Shown piece by piece: positions 27,505-37,285 of a stretch of 64,000 nt of DNA (its first letter is position 1; every line of letters begins with the position of its first letter). The notes beneath the pieces are model-generated. The model searched no databases and was not told where the DNA came from. It saw nothing but the letters and a program-made list of their open reading frames with translations. The DNA is from Paenibacillus eucommiae. GTDB lineage: Bacteria; Bacillota; Bacilli; Paenibacillales; NBRC-103111. Position numbers and translations under genes: made by a program. The stretch spans positions 124,001 to 188,000 of the forward strand of contig NZ_JAGGLB010000002.1 of assembly GCF_017874215.1 (NCBI RefSeq), given 5' to 3'.

Positions 27505-27945
27505 CTAGCTTTCTTGTAGATGCTGTTGCAAAGCCCGCAGTCCCAATTCATAGCCAAAAGCGCCAAATCCGCATATTTGCCCAACAGCTATGGGCGCTAT
27601 AACAGAATGATGGCGGAAGGCTTCCCTTTTGTGAATATTAGAAATATGTACTTCCACAACCGGCAGCGAAACCGTAGCTAGTGCATCCCGGATCGCATAG
27701 CTGTAATGGGTAAACGCTCCTGGATTGATCAAAATGCCGTCCATTTGGCCATAAGCCTCATGAATTTTGTCAATAATAGCACCCTCATGATTGGATTGAA
27801 AAAATGACAATGTTATGGAAAGCTCTGGTGCAAGCTTATTAAGCTGCTCCTCAATACCCTGCAGCGTTAAGCTTCCGTATACTGCAGGCTCACGAACGCC
27901 AAGCATATTTAAATTCGGACCATTAATAACCTGAATCTTTGTCAC
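27505..27945 (-). CDS. aroQ: Type II 3-dehydroquinate dehydratase
   Basis: AroQ converts 3-dehydroquinate to 3-dehydroshikimate in the shikimate pathway. The 146-residue protein has [17 protein letters not shown] at the N-terminus with the catalytic Tyr, [16 protein letters not shown], and [18 protein letters not shown] with the catalytic His region. The ATG has an AGGGGTGA site. B. subtilis has yqhS at the same place. Confidence 0.96.
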   Translation of the reverse strand: MTKIQVINGPNLNMLGVREPAVYGSLTLQGIEEQLNKLAPELSITLSFFQSNHEGAIIDKIHEAYGQMDGILINPGAFTHYSYAIRDALATVSLPVVEVHISNIHKREAFRHHSVIAPIAVGQICGFGAFGYELGLRALQQHLQES

Positions 27946-28138
27946 GGATCACCCCTCCTTACAGAAGCCCATTTTACCATAACTTTCTTGTCTTGTGTAT
28001 ATAATCTCCATGCCTTTTCCTTAGCTTTTACCTTCTGCGCATATTCTACACCCAATCGGTAGCATTCAACCTGTGAATCCGTTACAATATATTAGGTACA
28101 CAAGGATCGAACACAATAGATAAAGAAGGTGGATTACT

Positions 28139-29104
28139 TTGTCAACAAATAATAGTATATACGGTGGACAAGCAGTTCTCGAGGGTGTCATGTTTGCTGG
28201 TGGAAATGTACAGGTCACGGCAGTACGCAAAAAAGATGGTACTTTGGATTATCTCGAGGTGCCCAAGAAGGAAATCAAGTGGATTCAAATGCTCAAAAAA
28301 ATTCCACTCATCCGCGGCATTGTCGGTATTGTCGAATCAAGCGCCAAAGGAGCGCAGCATCTTAACTTCTCCGCGGAAGCAATGGTTGAAGACGAGGATG
28401 ACAAGCAGGAGGAAAGCAAGAAGCAAGAAAAAGGCGGAATGTTCTCTAATTTATCGATGGTGCTTGGAGTTGCCGTTATTGGCGTGATCTCCTTTCTGTT
28501 CGGGAAATTCGTTTTCACGTTAGTCCCTGTCTTTATTGAACAATTATTGTTTCAAAATGTATTTAGCAATCAAATCGGTCATAATCTGTTAGAGGGCCTT
28601 ATCAAAACCATCCTGCTCGTCGGATACATTTATTTTATTTCGCTGACGCCGATGATGAAAAGACTGTTTCAATACCACGGTGCAGAGCATAAGGTCATTA
28701 GTGCTTATGAAGCAGGTGTAGACTTAACTGTAAAAAACGTACAGAAATTCAGTACGCTGCATTACCGCTGTGGCAGCAGCTTCATGGTTTTCACCGTTAT
28801 AGTCGGTGTAGTCGTGTATTCCTTCCTTCCTTACGACAGCCTGCTTGAACGTGTTTTACAGCGATTGATTATGCTACCTCTTGTCATTGGCATCTCCTAC
28901 GAGCTGCTGCGCTTTACAAATTCCTTACGAACGGTTCCTGTACTGCGTTATCTTGGATATCCAGGGCTGTGGCTGCAAATGCTAACCACTAAACAACCCT
29001 TCGATGATCAGGTAGAGGTTTCAATTGCTTCTTTCAACCGCATGCGTGAAGCGGAGCAAAGAATAAAGGAGGAGAGGCTGTATGAGAAGACGCTTCACAA
29101 CTAG
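28139..29104 (+). CDS. yqhQ: DUF1385 membrane protein YqhQ
   Basis: The 321-residue protein starts with STNNSIYGGQAVLEGVMFAGG, the family signature, and has several membrane segments, then the motif QYHGAEHKVISAYEAG near residue 180 and LHYRCGSSF. The start is TTG 28139 with AAGGTGG upstream. An acidic Lys/Glu segment around residues 82-100 precedes the first membrane segment. Function is not established. It is divergent from aroQ. Confidence 0.9.
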   Translation: MSTNNSIYGGQAVLEGVMFAGGNVQVTAVRKKDGTLDYLEVPKKEIKWIQMLKKIPLIRGIVGIVESSAKGAQHLNFSAEAMVEDEDDKQEESKKQEKGGMFSNLSMVLGVAVIGVISFLFGKFVFTLVPVFIEQLLFQNVFSNQIGHNLLEGLIKTILLVGYIYFISLTPMMKRLFQYHGAEHKVISAYEAGVDLTVKNVQKFSTLHYRCGSSFMVFTVIVGVVVYSFLPYDSLLERVLQRLIMLPLVIGISYELLRFTNSLRTVPVLRYLGYPGLWLQMLTTKQPFDDQVEVSIASFNRMREAEQRIKEERLYEKTLHN

Positions 29105-29342
29105 CGGATACATCATCCTTGGACTGCTGGCCATTGGCCTGATTATGAGTTTGAGGATGCTGATCGTTCCGATTTGTGTGTTCGGCATTATCTTTTTGCT
29201 GTATAAATTCCCGCCTTCCAAATGGGGGATGAATCGCTCCACTTCGGGCAAGCCTGGAAGAAAGAAAAGCAAAAATGCTACCTTCCGTGTCATTCAGGGT
29301 AACAAAGGCAATGATTCTGAGGATCGTCCCAAATATCATTAA
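29082..29342 (+). CDS. Small membrane protein overlapping yqhQ
   Basis: This 86-residue product has two adjoining membrane segments (about residues 9-45, YIILGLLAIGLIMSLRMLIVPICVFGIIFLLY) and a basic hydrophilic tail. It overlaps the yqhQ end by 23 bp with an AAAGGAGGAG site within yqhQ, so translation is coupled. B. subtilis has the membrane protein yqhP here, but I cannot claim homology. Function unknown. Confidence 0.75.
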   Translation: MRRRFTTSGYIILGLLAIGLIMSLRMLIVPICVFGIIFLLYKFPPSKWGMNRSTSGKPGRKKSKNATFRVIQGNKGNDSEDRPKYH

Positions 29343-29380
29343 CCTTCTCATCTCACTACCTGCCTTGGGACCATTCATCT

Positions 29381-30337
29381 TTACTTGCGAATCACGAATT
29401 TTTCATAGTTGTCTTCGTACATTTGAACCGTCCATCTTTTAAAATAAATTTCAGAAGCCTTGTAGCCCTGATCGTAGAGCTCAAGGCTTTTTTCTTTGGA
29501 CAAATTAAACTCAGTATTGCTCACACCTATCGCTGGAATTTTGACGGTACGGAAAATGTTGCGCTTTTCGATATACCGTTCATCATGAGCATTCAGCATC
29601 GTGCCAAATAAAGCTTCCAGCATGGAAAAAGGACCTTTAATGTGGTGTGTCTTAGTCTCAACTTTACCTACTAATTGGAAGCCGATAGCGGGAGTCCCGC
29701 AACGTTCATGGTCCTCGTCAAATACCCATAGCGGAAAATTGCTCAGCAGCCCGCCATCAACAATATATACAAATTCATCTCGAAAGGAATCACGGGAATC
29801 AGTGGCCTGAGGTGCTTTACGAATCATGACCGGGTCGAAAAAATAAGGAATGCTCGTGCTCATTCTAACCGCTTTGGCTACTGAAAATTTGAGCGGATCA
29901 ATGCCATATTGCGCGATATCATCCGGCAGCACTAGCAGCTTACCTTGAGAAATATCAGAAGCTATGATTTTAATAGGTACATGCTTTAAATCTCCAAAAG
30001 TTCGTATCCCTTTGGCCAGCAGCTTCTGATAGACCCAATTTTCCAGCGCTTCACCGGAATACAAGCCCTTTTTAAACAATAAGCGGACGATTGGACCAAC
30101 TGTCTTCGTGTCAAATATCCAGGAACGCTGTAAAAACATCGAAAATGGGGTTTGCAGGATCATATTGCGCATTTCTTCCCCTTTGTAGCCTGCAGCCAAA
30201 AAAGCGGCCACAATCGAACCTGAGCTCGTTCCTGCTACCTTATCAAATTCATACCCCTGATCCATTGCCGCGCTAACCGCACCCGCCAAAGCGATGCCTT
30301 TCACTCCTCCACCTTCGAATACTCCGTTGATTTTCAT
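29381..30337 (-). CDS. yqhO: Patatin-like phospholipase family protein YqhO
   Basis: The 318-residue protein has the patatin fold: oxyanion loop FEGGGVKGIALAG (residues 7-19), nucleophile motif GTSSG (residues 36-40, Ser38) and the catalytic Asp in VDGGLLSN near residue 195. It probably hydrolyses acyl esters of lipids. The ATG at 30337 is chosen since the conserved domain begins there; the 40-codon extension has no similarity. Placed after mntR as in B. subtilis. Confidence 0.9.
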   Translation of the reverse strand: MKINGVFEGGGVKGIALAGAVSAAMDQGYEFDKVAGTSSGSIVAAFLAAGYKGEEMRNMILQTPFSMFLQRSWIFDTKTVGPIVRLLFKKGLYSGEALENWVYQKLLAKGIRTFGDLKHVPIKIIASDISQGKLLVLPDDIAQYGIDPLKFSVAKAVRMSTSIPYFFDPVMIRKAPQATDSRDSFRDEFVYIVDGGLLSNFPLWVFDEDHERCGTPAIGFQLVGKVETKTHHIKGPFSMLEALFGTMLNAHDERYIEKRNIFRTVKIPAIGVSNTEFNLSKEKSLELYDQGYKASEIYFKRWTVQMYEDNYEKFVIRK

Positions 30338-30422
30338 CGTACCATCGCCCGCTCCCTGGAGCTTAGTATCATTAGTAGGGCTCCACTTTTTATTTATGCG
30401 GAAACAGATTGTTCGTATGAAT

Positions 30423-30467
30423 GAAAAAAAGTACGATGTCCTTCTTGAGAAGGGCATCGTACTTTTC
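30423..30467 (-). terminator. Intrinsic terminator of mntR
   Basis: A stem with arms AAAGTACGATGCCCTT and AAGGACATCGTACTTT (one mismatch), a 6-nt loop and a T-run on the minus strand lies 30 bp after the mntR stop codon and before yqhO. Confidence 0.88.
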
Positions 30468-30498
30468 TTACCTATCGCCTGGCATTAACCTAACTCTA

Positions 30499-30924
30499 TT
30501 ATGCTTCGGAATCCAACTCTTTCCGTATTTGCTGCAGCTCTTCCTGCCTTGAAGGCTCTCTGCGGAAATATTCGACCAGTGTCTCGATACAAGTTATCGA
30601 ATCCCAGCTTAAGTGGTGCTCAATGCCCTCTACATCTTTATAGATATTGTCCTCTAGGACACCAATTGTTGTCAGGAATTCTTCAAGCAGCACATGTCTG
30701 TCGACAAGACGCTTGCCCATCTTTTTCCCTTTAGATGTTAATATTAGGCCGCGATATTTTTCGTATACGAGATATTTGTCTTTGTCCAGCTTCTGGATCA
30801 TTTTGGTAACGGAGGATGGATGCACTTCAAGCCCTTCAGCGATATCGGAGACCCGAGCATAGCCTTTTTCCTCAAACAGCTTGTAGATTTTCTCTAAATA
30901 GTCCTCCATACTTGGTGTGGGCAT
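30499..30924 (-). CDS. mntR: Manganese-dependent transcriptional regulator MntR
   Basis: MntR is a DtxR/MntR family repressor of manganese uptake genes. The 141-residue protein has the short MntR form without an SH3 domain. The winged helix is at residues 5-65 ([37 protein letters not shown]). The metal and dimer domain follows with EGIEHHLSW near residue 100. [11 protein letters not shown] is the family N-terminus. It has its own promoter and terminator. Confidence 0.94.
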   Translation of the reverse strand: MPTPSMEDYLEKIYKLFEEKGYARVSDIAEGLEVHPSSVTKMIQKLDKDKYLVYEKYRGLILTSKGKKMGKRLVDRHVLLEEFLTTIGVLEDNIYKDVEGIEHHLSWDSITCIETLVEYFRREPSRQEELQQIRKELDSEA

Positions 30925-30964
30925 CAGTTCGTTCCCCCTGAAATTCTATAAATGACTCTTTAGT

Positions 30965-30993
30965 ATGATAACTTGTTCATTTAAATAAAGCAA
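30965..30993 (-). promoter_or_regulatory. Sigma-A promoter of mntR
   Basis: On the minus strand TTGCTT (30988-30993) and TATCAT (30965-30970) are 17 bp apart, about 40 bp before the mntR start. Confidence 0.6.
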
Positions 30994-31123
30994 GTTATGG
31001 CCAGTGCTGCTGATAAGGGTTCAAGTCCAGACCATCCATCCTATGTGTATGATTCCCATGATTTAAAGCTACTTTGTGGTGGCACTCTAACCATTAGAAT
31101 GGCTATAAGGAAGGATGATCGTT

Positions 31124-32191
31124 ATGACAACCAAACTGTCGCCGCCCCCTGCTTCCGTGCCTCATTCATCCATATTCGTGCCTGAGCTTGTTTATTTTGA
31201 GCCTGATGCTTTAAATTATCCCAAGGGCCGGCAAATCCATGAATGGGCCAAGCAACAAGGACTGGACATTCATATGACAACCTCTCACAACCAAATTAGA
31301 GATTTACCAGGCGAGACCGAGCTGGAGAAGTACCGGATTGCCAAAAGAACGCTTGTTGTAGGGATTAGAAAAACGCTAAAATTCGATACTTCCAAGCCTT
31401 CTGCTGAATATGCTATCCCTATTGCCACTGGCTGTATGGGACATTGCCATTACTGCTACCTGCAAACAACGCTGGGAGCAAAGCCTTATATAAGAATTTA
31501 TGTAAATATGGAAGATATTCTGGGAGCAGCTAAAGCTTATATCGAAGAAAGAGCTCCGGAAATCACCCGCTTCGAAGCGGCCTGTACTTCCGATCCTGTA
31601 GGATTGGAGCATATTTCCGGTTCACTTAAAGAGCTTATTGAGTTCATGGGACAAGAGCCTCTGGGAAGACTCCGGTTTGTGACCAAATATCACCACGTTG
31701 AGCCGCTGCTTGATGCTAAGCATAACAAACATACACGTTTTCGTTTCAGCGTAAATGCTGATTATGTCATCAAAAATTTCGAGCCAGGCACTTCCAGGTT
31801 TGCTGAACGGATAGATGCTGCTGGCAAGGTAGCGAATGCCGGTTATCCGCTGGGTTTTATTATCGCGCCGATTATTTGGCATGAAGGCTGGGAGAAAGGC
31901 TACGAGGAATTGCTTGAAAAGCTGCATGCTTCATTGCCAACAGATACAACCAGGGATTTGACCTTTGAGCTCATCCAGCATCGTTACACCAAAACAGCCA
32001 AAAATGTGATTCAAAGAAGATATCCGAAAACCAAGCTGGAGATGGACGAGGAAAAACGCAAATACAAATGGGGACGCTGGGGCCAAGGCAAATATGTGTA
32101 TCCGGACGAACAGGCGAATGCACTGCGAGAATTTATTACGGAACAGATCTTCGATAAGTTTCCCCATGCAAAGATTGAATATTTCACTTGA
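31124..32191 (+). CDS. splB: Spore photoproduct lyase
   Basis: SplB is a radical SAM enzyme that reverses the spore photoproduct in DNA at germination. The 355-residue protein has the iron-sulfur motif CMGHCHYC (Cys 104, 108, 111) and the further essential Cys in FEAACTSDPVG (near residue 154), matching C141 of B. subtilis. ATG at 31124 is preferred over 31115 since AAGGAAGG is better spaced. No splA-like regulator is beside it. Expected to be expressed in the forespore, though I could not pick a convincing sigma-G promoter. Confidence 0.96.
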   Translation: MTTKLSPPPASVPHSSIFVPELVYFEPDALNYPKGRQIHEWAKQQGLDIHMTTSHNQIRDLPGETELEKYRIAKRTLVVGIRKTLKFDTSKPSAEYAIPIATGCMGHCHYCYLQTTLGAKPYIRIYVNMEDILGAAKAYIEERAPEITRFEAACTSDPVGLEHISGSLKELIEFMGQEPLGRLRFVTKYHHVEPLLDAKHNKHTRFRFSVNADYVIKNFEPGTSRFAERIDAAGKVANAGYPLGFIIAPIIWHEGWEKGYEELLEKLHASLPTDTTRDLTFELIQHRYTKTAKNVIQRRYPKTKLEMDEEKRKYKWGRWGQGKYVYPDEQANALREFITEQIFDKFPHAKIEYFT

Positions 32192-32259
32192 TCCAAAACA
32201 AAAGGACTGTCCCAATGTCATTGTGGCGAGCATTGGGTCAGCCCCGTCAAACCAAAGTA

Positions 32260-33978
32260 TTAATTATTGGCAGCGTACCACTCATTCACTTCTTTGGTCA
32301 TTTGCTCCCCGCCTGATTTTTTCCATTGTTCAACAAAACTATCAAATTCATCAATATGCGCTTCACCCATAATAATTTTGGTGAAAATATCGGTTTGCAA
32401 ATCTCTCAATATTTTATTGTTAGATATCATCGTTGGTGTTGGAGGACCCCCATACGCATTGAGTAGGAGCAAATCATTCTTATCATAATAATTGGCAACA
32501 TTGTAACTGCCATATTCATCGCCATACAAGCGATACGTTAACCATGCCTTACGATCCTGGGGAAATTTAAGTGCTAAATCGTAGCTTCCTTTCAATCCTT
32601 TATCCAGCTTGCTCGGATCCTTAGCTTTCAAAGCTTCTGAAAGAAGAGTCGCTGTTTTTACACTGCTATCTGGGTTAAAGGCTTGCACAAGCGCCAAACC
32701 GACCAAGGATATAGTTCCGTCGGTTCCGTCGCCCTTCTTATCTGTGATCAGTTTACTGTTCGGAATATTATAAAGATTTTCAATAAACAAGTTGGCCATT
32801 TTCACAATAGCTTCGGGATTCGAGTAGCCTTTTTTCACTACATAGTAGTCGCCGGTCGGCGATCCGCCCCTAACCTTCGCAGGCTTATCGTCAGCTGAAA
32901 CGATGGGAAAAGCCTTCCAATCCGCTTCAGGATCTGCCTCAATATTAAGGTTCAATGGCTGTGCCGGCGTCCAAATTACCCCATAACTCATACCCAGCTT
33001 TCCATTAATGGCCGCATCCCACTCCGACTCAACCGTGTTGACAGCCATATCTGTACTGAGTATGCCTTTGCTGAACATGTTTTGCAGCTCCTGCAGCGCA
33101 GTTTTCATCTCGGGTTGAATAACTCCGTGAACCAAATTGCCGCTAGCATCCTTCAACCAGATATTTGGATCCGCGTGATAGCCGTTAAAGAATCCGGATA
33201 AGTCTCCAAAATCTGCAAAAAGGAATGATTTAGCGACAGCCAGTCCGTAGGTATCCTGGACATTGTTGCCATCCGGATCCAACGTTGCAAACGCTTCCGC
33301 AATTTTAATCACGTCTTGTATCGTTTTCGGTTCGGGCAGGTTTAACTTATCCAGCCAATCAGCCCGCACGAACAGCATTCTTGCCTTCTCTGCAACAGTC
33401 TGTGCGGTCTCAGGAATACCGTACAGCTTGCCTGAGCGGCTGGCCATCTCTAGGGCTGCTTTCCCTGTTGAAGTCTCGCTAAGTGCAGCTTTCGTTGTCT
33501 TGGAGGCATACTTGTCATAGACCTCTGTCAAATCCTCAAGCATATCATTGTCCAGCAGCGACTGGAAAGTAGTGGCGTCAACTACCATCGCATCAGGAAT
33601 ATCGTTGGATGCAATGGCTACACTCAGCTTTTCCGAATATTCGGCTCCAGTTGTCATGAATTTCCATTTTAATTCAATCCCTAGTGTCGACCGGTAGGCA
33701 TCAAGCCATCTGTTGTTATCTAAAGACTCACCCTGCGGATATTCTTGGTCGTTAGAATATCTCGCCCCCACCATCTTGATGGGAGGATCAAACTTGCCCA
33801 GAGGATCAATGGCTTCCTGTGAGGTTTCCTTCGGAGCTGCTGACTGCTCATTGCTTGCTGTTTCCTTGGGAGGCTGTGATTCGGTTGCCGGAGCTTTTTT
33901 TGACTGACAGGCAGTGAGTAAGACAATGGAAAGAACGAGCATAACAGATACGATCATTCGTATTTTTCCAAATGACAT
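32260..33978 (-). CDS. Lipoprotein sugar-binding protein of an ABC transporter
   Basis: This 572-residue solute-binding protein has a lipobox (LSIVLLTAC, Cys near residue 24) and a Ser/Glu/Pro-rich spacer, then a family 1 extracellular binding domain similar to LipO/YtcQ-type proteins. It is the last gene of the locus, 55 bp after the DUF4838 gene, and converges with splB. It probably delivers an oligosaccharide or uronide to one of the permease pairs at 39.1-41.0 or 45.4-47.2 kb. Substrate unknown. Confidence 0.85.
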   Translation of the reverse strand: MSFGKIRMIVSVMLVLSIVLLTACQSKKAPATESQPPKETASNEQSAAPKETSQEAIDPLGKFDPPIKMVGARYSNDQEYPQGESLDNNRWLDAYRSTLGIELKWKFMTTGAEYSEKLSVAIASNDIPDAMVVDATTFQSLLDNDMLEDLTEVYDKYASKTTKAALSETSTGKAALEMASRSGKLYGIPETAQTVAEKARMLFVRADWLDKLNLPEPKTIQDVIKIAEAFATLDPDGNNVQDTYGLAVAKSFLFADFGDLSGFFNGYHADPNIWLKDASGNLVHGVIQPEMKTALQELQNMFSKGILSTDMAVNTVESEWDAAINGKLGMSYGVIWTPAQPLNLNIEADPEADWKAFPIVSADDKPAKVRGGSPTGDYYVVKKGYSNPEAIVKMANLFIENLYNIPNSKLITDKKGDGTDGTISLVGLALVQAFNPDSSVKTATLLSEALKAKDPSKLDKGLKGSYDLALKFPQDRKAWLTYRLYGDEYGSYNVANYYDKNDLLLLNAYGGPPTPTMISNNKILRDLQTDIFTKIIMGEAHIDEFDSFVEQWKKSGGEQMTKEVNEWYAANN

Positions 33979-34033
33979 GTGACATACCCCCGACTCATTT
34001 TATTTGTACAACAGGTTTAAATTAAAAAGCACA

Positions 34034-35836
34034 TCAACCAATGAGAGCCCCATGCTCATCCCTCGCTGGCTCAAATGCAGGCGGCCATACGCCCTCTTGC
34101 AGCATCCGGCGAATATGTGCGTAGCTGGACCATTTCCCGCCGAACCTGAGGATGCCATGCGCAGCTGCCTCCCGCATAAATTGTTCTACCCGTTCAGTTC
34201 TGTCCGCTTCCGGCTCGAACTGGAAAAACCGGGGGAATCTAATACTAAGGCGTTCCTTCGAGACTCTGGCGTATTCGAGGGGCATATTTCTGACCAGCTC
34301 TTCCGCTTCGCCGAAAAGCACATCGGCCTTGTCGAGAATATCGGGACTAAGATTTGGAGTTACCGGCGAGTCAAATATGCCAATATGAAAATGAAGACTC
34401 TCAGTGACATCATGCATCAGATCTATATACTCGCCAATCGGTTCCGCCGCAGGACCAAACCAGGCTTCCAGAAACTCGCGTTTCCCTGCTTCCACATCAA
34501 ACTCCGGATCCCATAGGACTTTCGCGTTCAGCCAAGCGCGAAGCTCTGCCATTTCCCCGCCGTTGCCTAACTCGGAGTAATCAATCGCTTCCGAAAAAAC
34601 GCCTACTACGCTGTTAGCAGCCATAAAGCGCGCATTCGGAGCGAGCACACGCAAGTTGGGCAAGGGCAGCGTGCACAATTCGAAATTGCTGATATAGTTC
34701 CAAATATAAAGCTTGTCAGTCAGCTTCGACCAAGCTTCTACATCCCCAGCAAAATCGTTGAAAGACGGCTCATGAAACCGTCTCTTGCCGTCGCACATTA
34801 AGCGGCAATCATCGAATGCATGCGTAAAGCAGCACTCAAAGGAACAAAGCCGGATCGCCACGTTATGACGAGGTTTAACATGCAGGGGTGGTTTGCGGGA
34901 ATACGAATAGGCCAGCGTATCGACGATCACGTCGGGAAATTCAGTCTCGATCGCCTCGGCGACTGCATTGACGAAACGCAGCAGAACACCGGACTCCTCC
35001 CCCTCCTCAGCGACAACCGCCTTACATTCGGGACATTCGCAAGGGAGCGTCCCATCGCTTTGCGATACAGAGATAATGGTAGATGTGGGATCCTTGCTAA
35101 GTGCTCTCAAGACACTGTCAATCGAAATGGCCAGTACATCAGGGTTCGTCAAACATAGCTGTGGATACGGGTGCTTGCTCAGCCTGACGCCGTCGTTCAT
35201 GGCGAAATATTCCGGATGCTCAGCGCCATACACGCTCGTCGGCACCATATTCATGCATGTATGCACAAACCAGCCATCCGTATAACGAATCCCTCCCCCT
35301 TGATGCTCCTGCAGCTTGCTTTTTTCACCACGCATAGATGCACTATTGCTTTTATTGCGGACAAGCCAATTGCTGTCGAACGAGTCTGCATCCGTGTAGA
35401 AAGTATCCCGGTATGCGAAGCCCGGTTTCTTGTACACGGCAAGGCCCGTGGGAACTTCAATAGACTCGGCCTTCGGAATGCGGCTGCACTTGGCAGAAAA
35501 CCAGCGGCAGCCGCAATAATCTTCCAGAAATGTATATACGCCATATAAAGTGCCCCGCGGCTCTCCGCCAGCGATCAACAAGTTGCCCCCGCTTTCCCGT
35601 ATAACGAAGTCTTCCTGGGCAAAATCGGGCAACTCACCAAATGCCGGCGAGCCCGCCTCTTTGCCAATGGCAATAAATGGCGATTCAGAAAATGAAACAA
35701 TACACGGCGATATGCCGGTTATTTTCTGAATGAAGCTCTGCAGCTCATTTGCCGCATGCCGCACTGGAGCTGAAGCTTCGCTGGCCATCACGATGTTTAT
35801 TACCTGCTTATCGCGGCCAATAATAAGCGTATGCAT
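34034..35836 (-). CDS. DUF4838 protein, alpha-glucuronidase-like
   Basis: The 600-residue protein lacks a signal peptide, so it should be cytoplasmic. The N-terminal domain (about 1-115) resembles the N-terminal domain of GH67 glucuronidases (ASAPVRHAANELQSFIQKITGISP). The DUF4838 TIM-barrel-like part follows (about 160-450) with CECPECK, a pair of cysteine motifs, and conserved acidic residues. The ATG at 35836 follows AAAGGAG. It has its own promoter, a near-copy of the one before the 987-residue protein. Possibly hydrolyses a uronic-acid or related glycoside after import; activity is not shown for this family member. Confidence 0.8.
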   Translation of the reverse strand: MHTLIIGRDKQVINIVMASEASAPVRHAANELQSFIQKITGISPCIVSFSESPFIAIGKEAGSPAFGELPDFAQEDFVIRESGGNLLIAGGEPRGTLYGVYTFLEDYCGCRWFSAKCSRIPKAESIEVPTGLAVYKKPGFAYRDTFYTDADSFDSNWLVRNKSNSASMRGEKSKLQEHQGGGIRYTDGWFVHTCMNMVPTSVYGAEHPEYFAMNDGVRLSKHPYPQLCLTNPDVLAISIDSVLRALSKDPTSTIISVSQSDGTLPCECPECKAVVAEEGEESGVLLRFVNAVAEAIETEFPDVIVDTLAYSYSRKPPLHVKPRHNVAIRLCSFECCFTHAFDDCRLMCDGKRRFHEPSFNDFAGDVEAWSKLTDKLYIWNYISNFELCTLPLPNLRVLAPNARFMAANSVVGVFSEAIDYSELGNGGEMAELRAWLNAKVLWDPEFDVEAGKREFLEAWFGPAAEPIGEYIDLMHDVTESLHFHIGIFDSPVTPNLSPDILDKADVLFGEAEELVRNMPLEYARVSKERLSIRFPRFFQFEPEADRTERVEQFMREAAAHGILRFGGKWSSYAHIRRMLQEGVWPPAFEPARDEHGALIG

Positions 35837-35868
35837 GGTATACACTCCTTTAGGAAGATTTTCGGTTT

Positions 35869-35938
35869 AGGCGCCTATTCCTGATTTCATTATAGAGAAC
35901 CATAGCGTGCCTGTATCTATCGTTATCTTTACTTCCTA
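35869..35938 (-). promoter_or_regulatory. Promoter/operator A of the carbohydrate locus
   Basis: On the minus strand: -10 TATAAT (35889-35894), a weak -35 GATACA (35912-35917) 17 bp away, and the palindrome AGGCGCCT (35869-35876) downstream. Above the -35 lies a box read on the plus strand as CTATCGTTATCTTTAC (about 35916-35931). The same elements with the same spacing occur at 50289-50360. The poor -35 suggests an activator, probably the AraC-type regulator of this locus. Confidence 0.75.
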
Positions 35939-35956
35939 TCTGGATATATACTTAAT

Positions 35957-37285
35957 TTAATGATTAAGAGATCCTCTGAATTCCAGAGGTGTCTGACCTG
36001 TATATTTTTTGAAAAGCTGGGTGAAGTAAGAAGGTGATTCAAAGCCTAAAGCAGTTGAAATATCCTGTATTCTGTATTTTGGGTTTCTCAGCATTTCCTT
36101 GGCTCGGCTCACTTTCACACCTGTAATAAAGTCGGAAATATTCATTCCTGTAACTTGCTTGTACAGACGGGAAAGATAGGATGGATTTAAGTACACAACC
36201 TCTGCCAATGAAATCAGCGTGAGATTCTGATTAATATGGTCGTTAATATATTCCTGAATGCGTGAAATCAGCCTATCTGTGCGGTCAATCTGTTCCTCTC
36301 TGTTATCCATCTTTTTCATTTGCGCGGCCATTTTCCAATCCGATTTGTTATCATCCGGCTGGGGAACAGACTTTTCGGTCAGAAGGCATTCTTCACCAGA
36401 GCCAAGGCGGTAGGACGACAATTCATTCAATTTAGTGAATTTGCTGGATGCTTGGTGCCATGCACAATATTCACTGGACATAATAAAGGATATTTTCATT
36501 TCCAATATCTCACTGCATATACGCTGTATGGACTCGAATGTTTCGTGAATATACTCCACATTGCAGTTCAAATCTGACGGCTGAATCATCCACGCCAGTT
36601 TTGAATGTTCATAAGCAACAGAAATACACGAGGCTGTATGAGACAAATATTCTTCGGCAATGTTCCGGACCGCATAAAGCATCAAGGATCTGTCAGAAAA
36701 GTTGTACTTCGGGAGCCAATGGTCGATCTGTCCAATAATCAGCATGAAGGGCCGCTCAGCGCAAAGAGGGAAATCGATATCAGTCAAGCGCTTGTTAACC
36801 AAGTCCGCTGATATTTCTTCCTTGTGCAATAAATCCAGTACATAATCCTGCCATACGGAATGCTTCATTTGCTCTTTCGCTTTCTCCAGATACTGCTTGC
36901 TTCTAACTTCACTCTCAATTTCCTGAATGGTCCTTTGAACAACCTCCAGAATTTTCTCATACCCTTCCGTTTTCATAATATAATCGACGGCTCCGTTGCG
37001 GAGGGCAGTGTGAATATAAGTAAATTCATTGTAGCCTGTAAGGAATATGACCTTGCTTCGGGGCCAATAGTTCAGCACCTGCTCCTGCAGCTCAATTCCT
37101 GTCATCCCGGGCATACGGATATCGGTCAGCACGACATCCATTCTGTATTTGCGCATCAGGCTGATCGCCTCGAAAGCATTATCGGATTTGTAAATGTCCA
37201 AATCGAGCGTATTGTGCGTGCTTAAATAATCACAGACGCCGTTTACGATGATTTCCTCATCATCCACCACCATGACCTTATACAC
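35957..37285 (-). CDS. YesN-type response regulator with AraC DNA-binding domain
   Basis: The 442-residue protein has a receiver domain (about 1-120) with the acidic pair near residues 8-9 and phospho-acceptor Asp near 55 in VVLTDIRMPG, a middle region, and two AraC-type helix-turn-helix motifs at about 340-440 (LISLAEVVYLNPSYLSRLYKQ and IQDISTALGFESPSYFTQLFKKYTG). GTG at 37285 is chosen because GGGGGTG precedes it; it overlaps the kinase stop codon. It is the partner of the adjacent kinase and the likely activator of both locus promoters. Confidence 0.9.
   Translation of the reverse strand: MYKVMVVDDEEIIVNGVCDYLSTHNTLDLDIYKSDNAFEAISLMRKYRMDVVLTDIRMPGMTGIELQEQVLNYWPRSKVIFLTGYNEFTYIHTALRNGAVDYIMKTEGYEKILEVVQRTIQEIESEVRSKQYLEKAKEQMKHSVWQDYVLDLLHKEEISADLVNKRLTDIDFPLCAERPFMLIIGQIDHWLPKYNFSDRSLMLYAVRNIAEEYLSHTASCISVAYEHSKLAWMIQPSDLNCNVEYIHETFESIQRICSEILEMKISFIMSSEYCAWHQASSKFTKLNELSSYRLGSGEECLLTEKSVPQPDDNKSDWKMAAQMKKMDNREEQIDRTDRLISRIQEYINDHINQNLTLISLAEVVYLNPSYLSRLYKQVTGMNISDFITGVKVSRAKEMLRNPKYRIQDISTALGFESPSYFTQLFKKYTGQTPLEFRGSLNH

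Noticed and set aside
32203..32240. Terminator between splB and the binding-protein gene
   Set aside because: A 7-bp stem (CCCAATG/CATTGGG) is visible but without a T-run on either strand, so it is not listed as a terminator.
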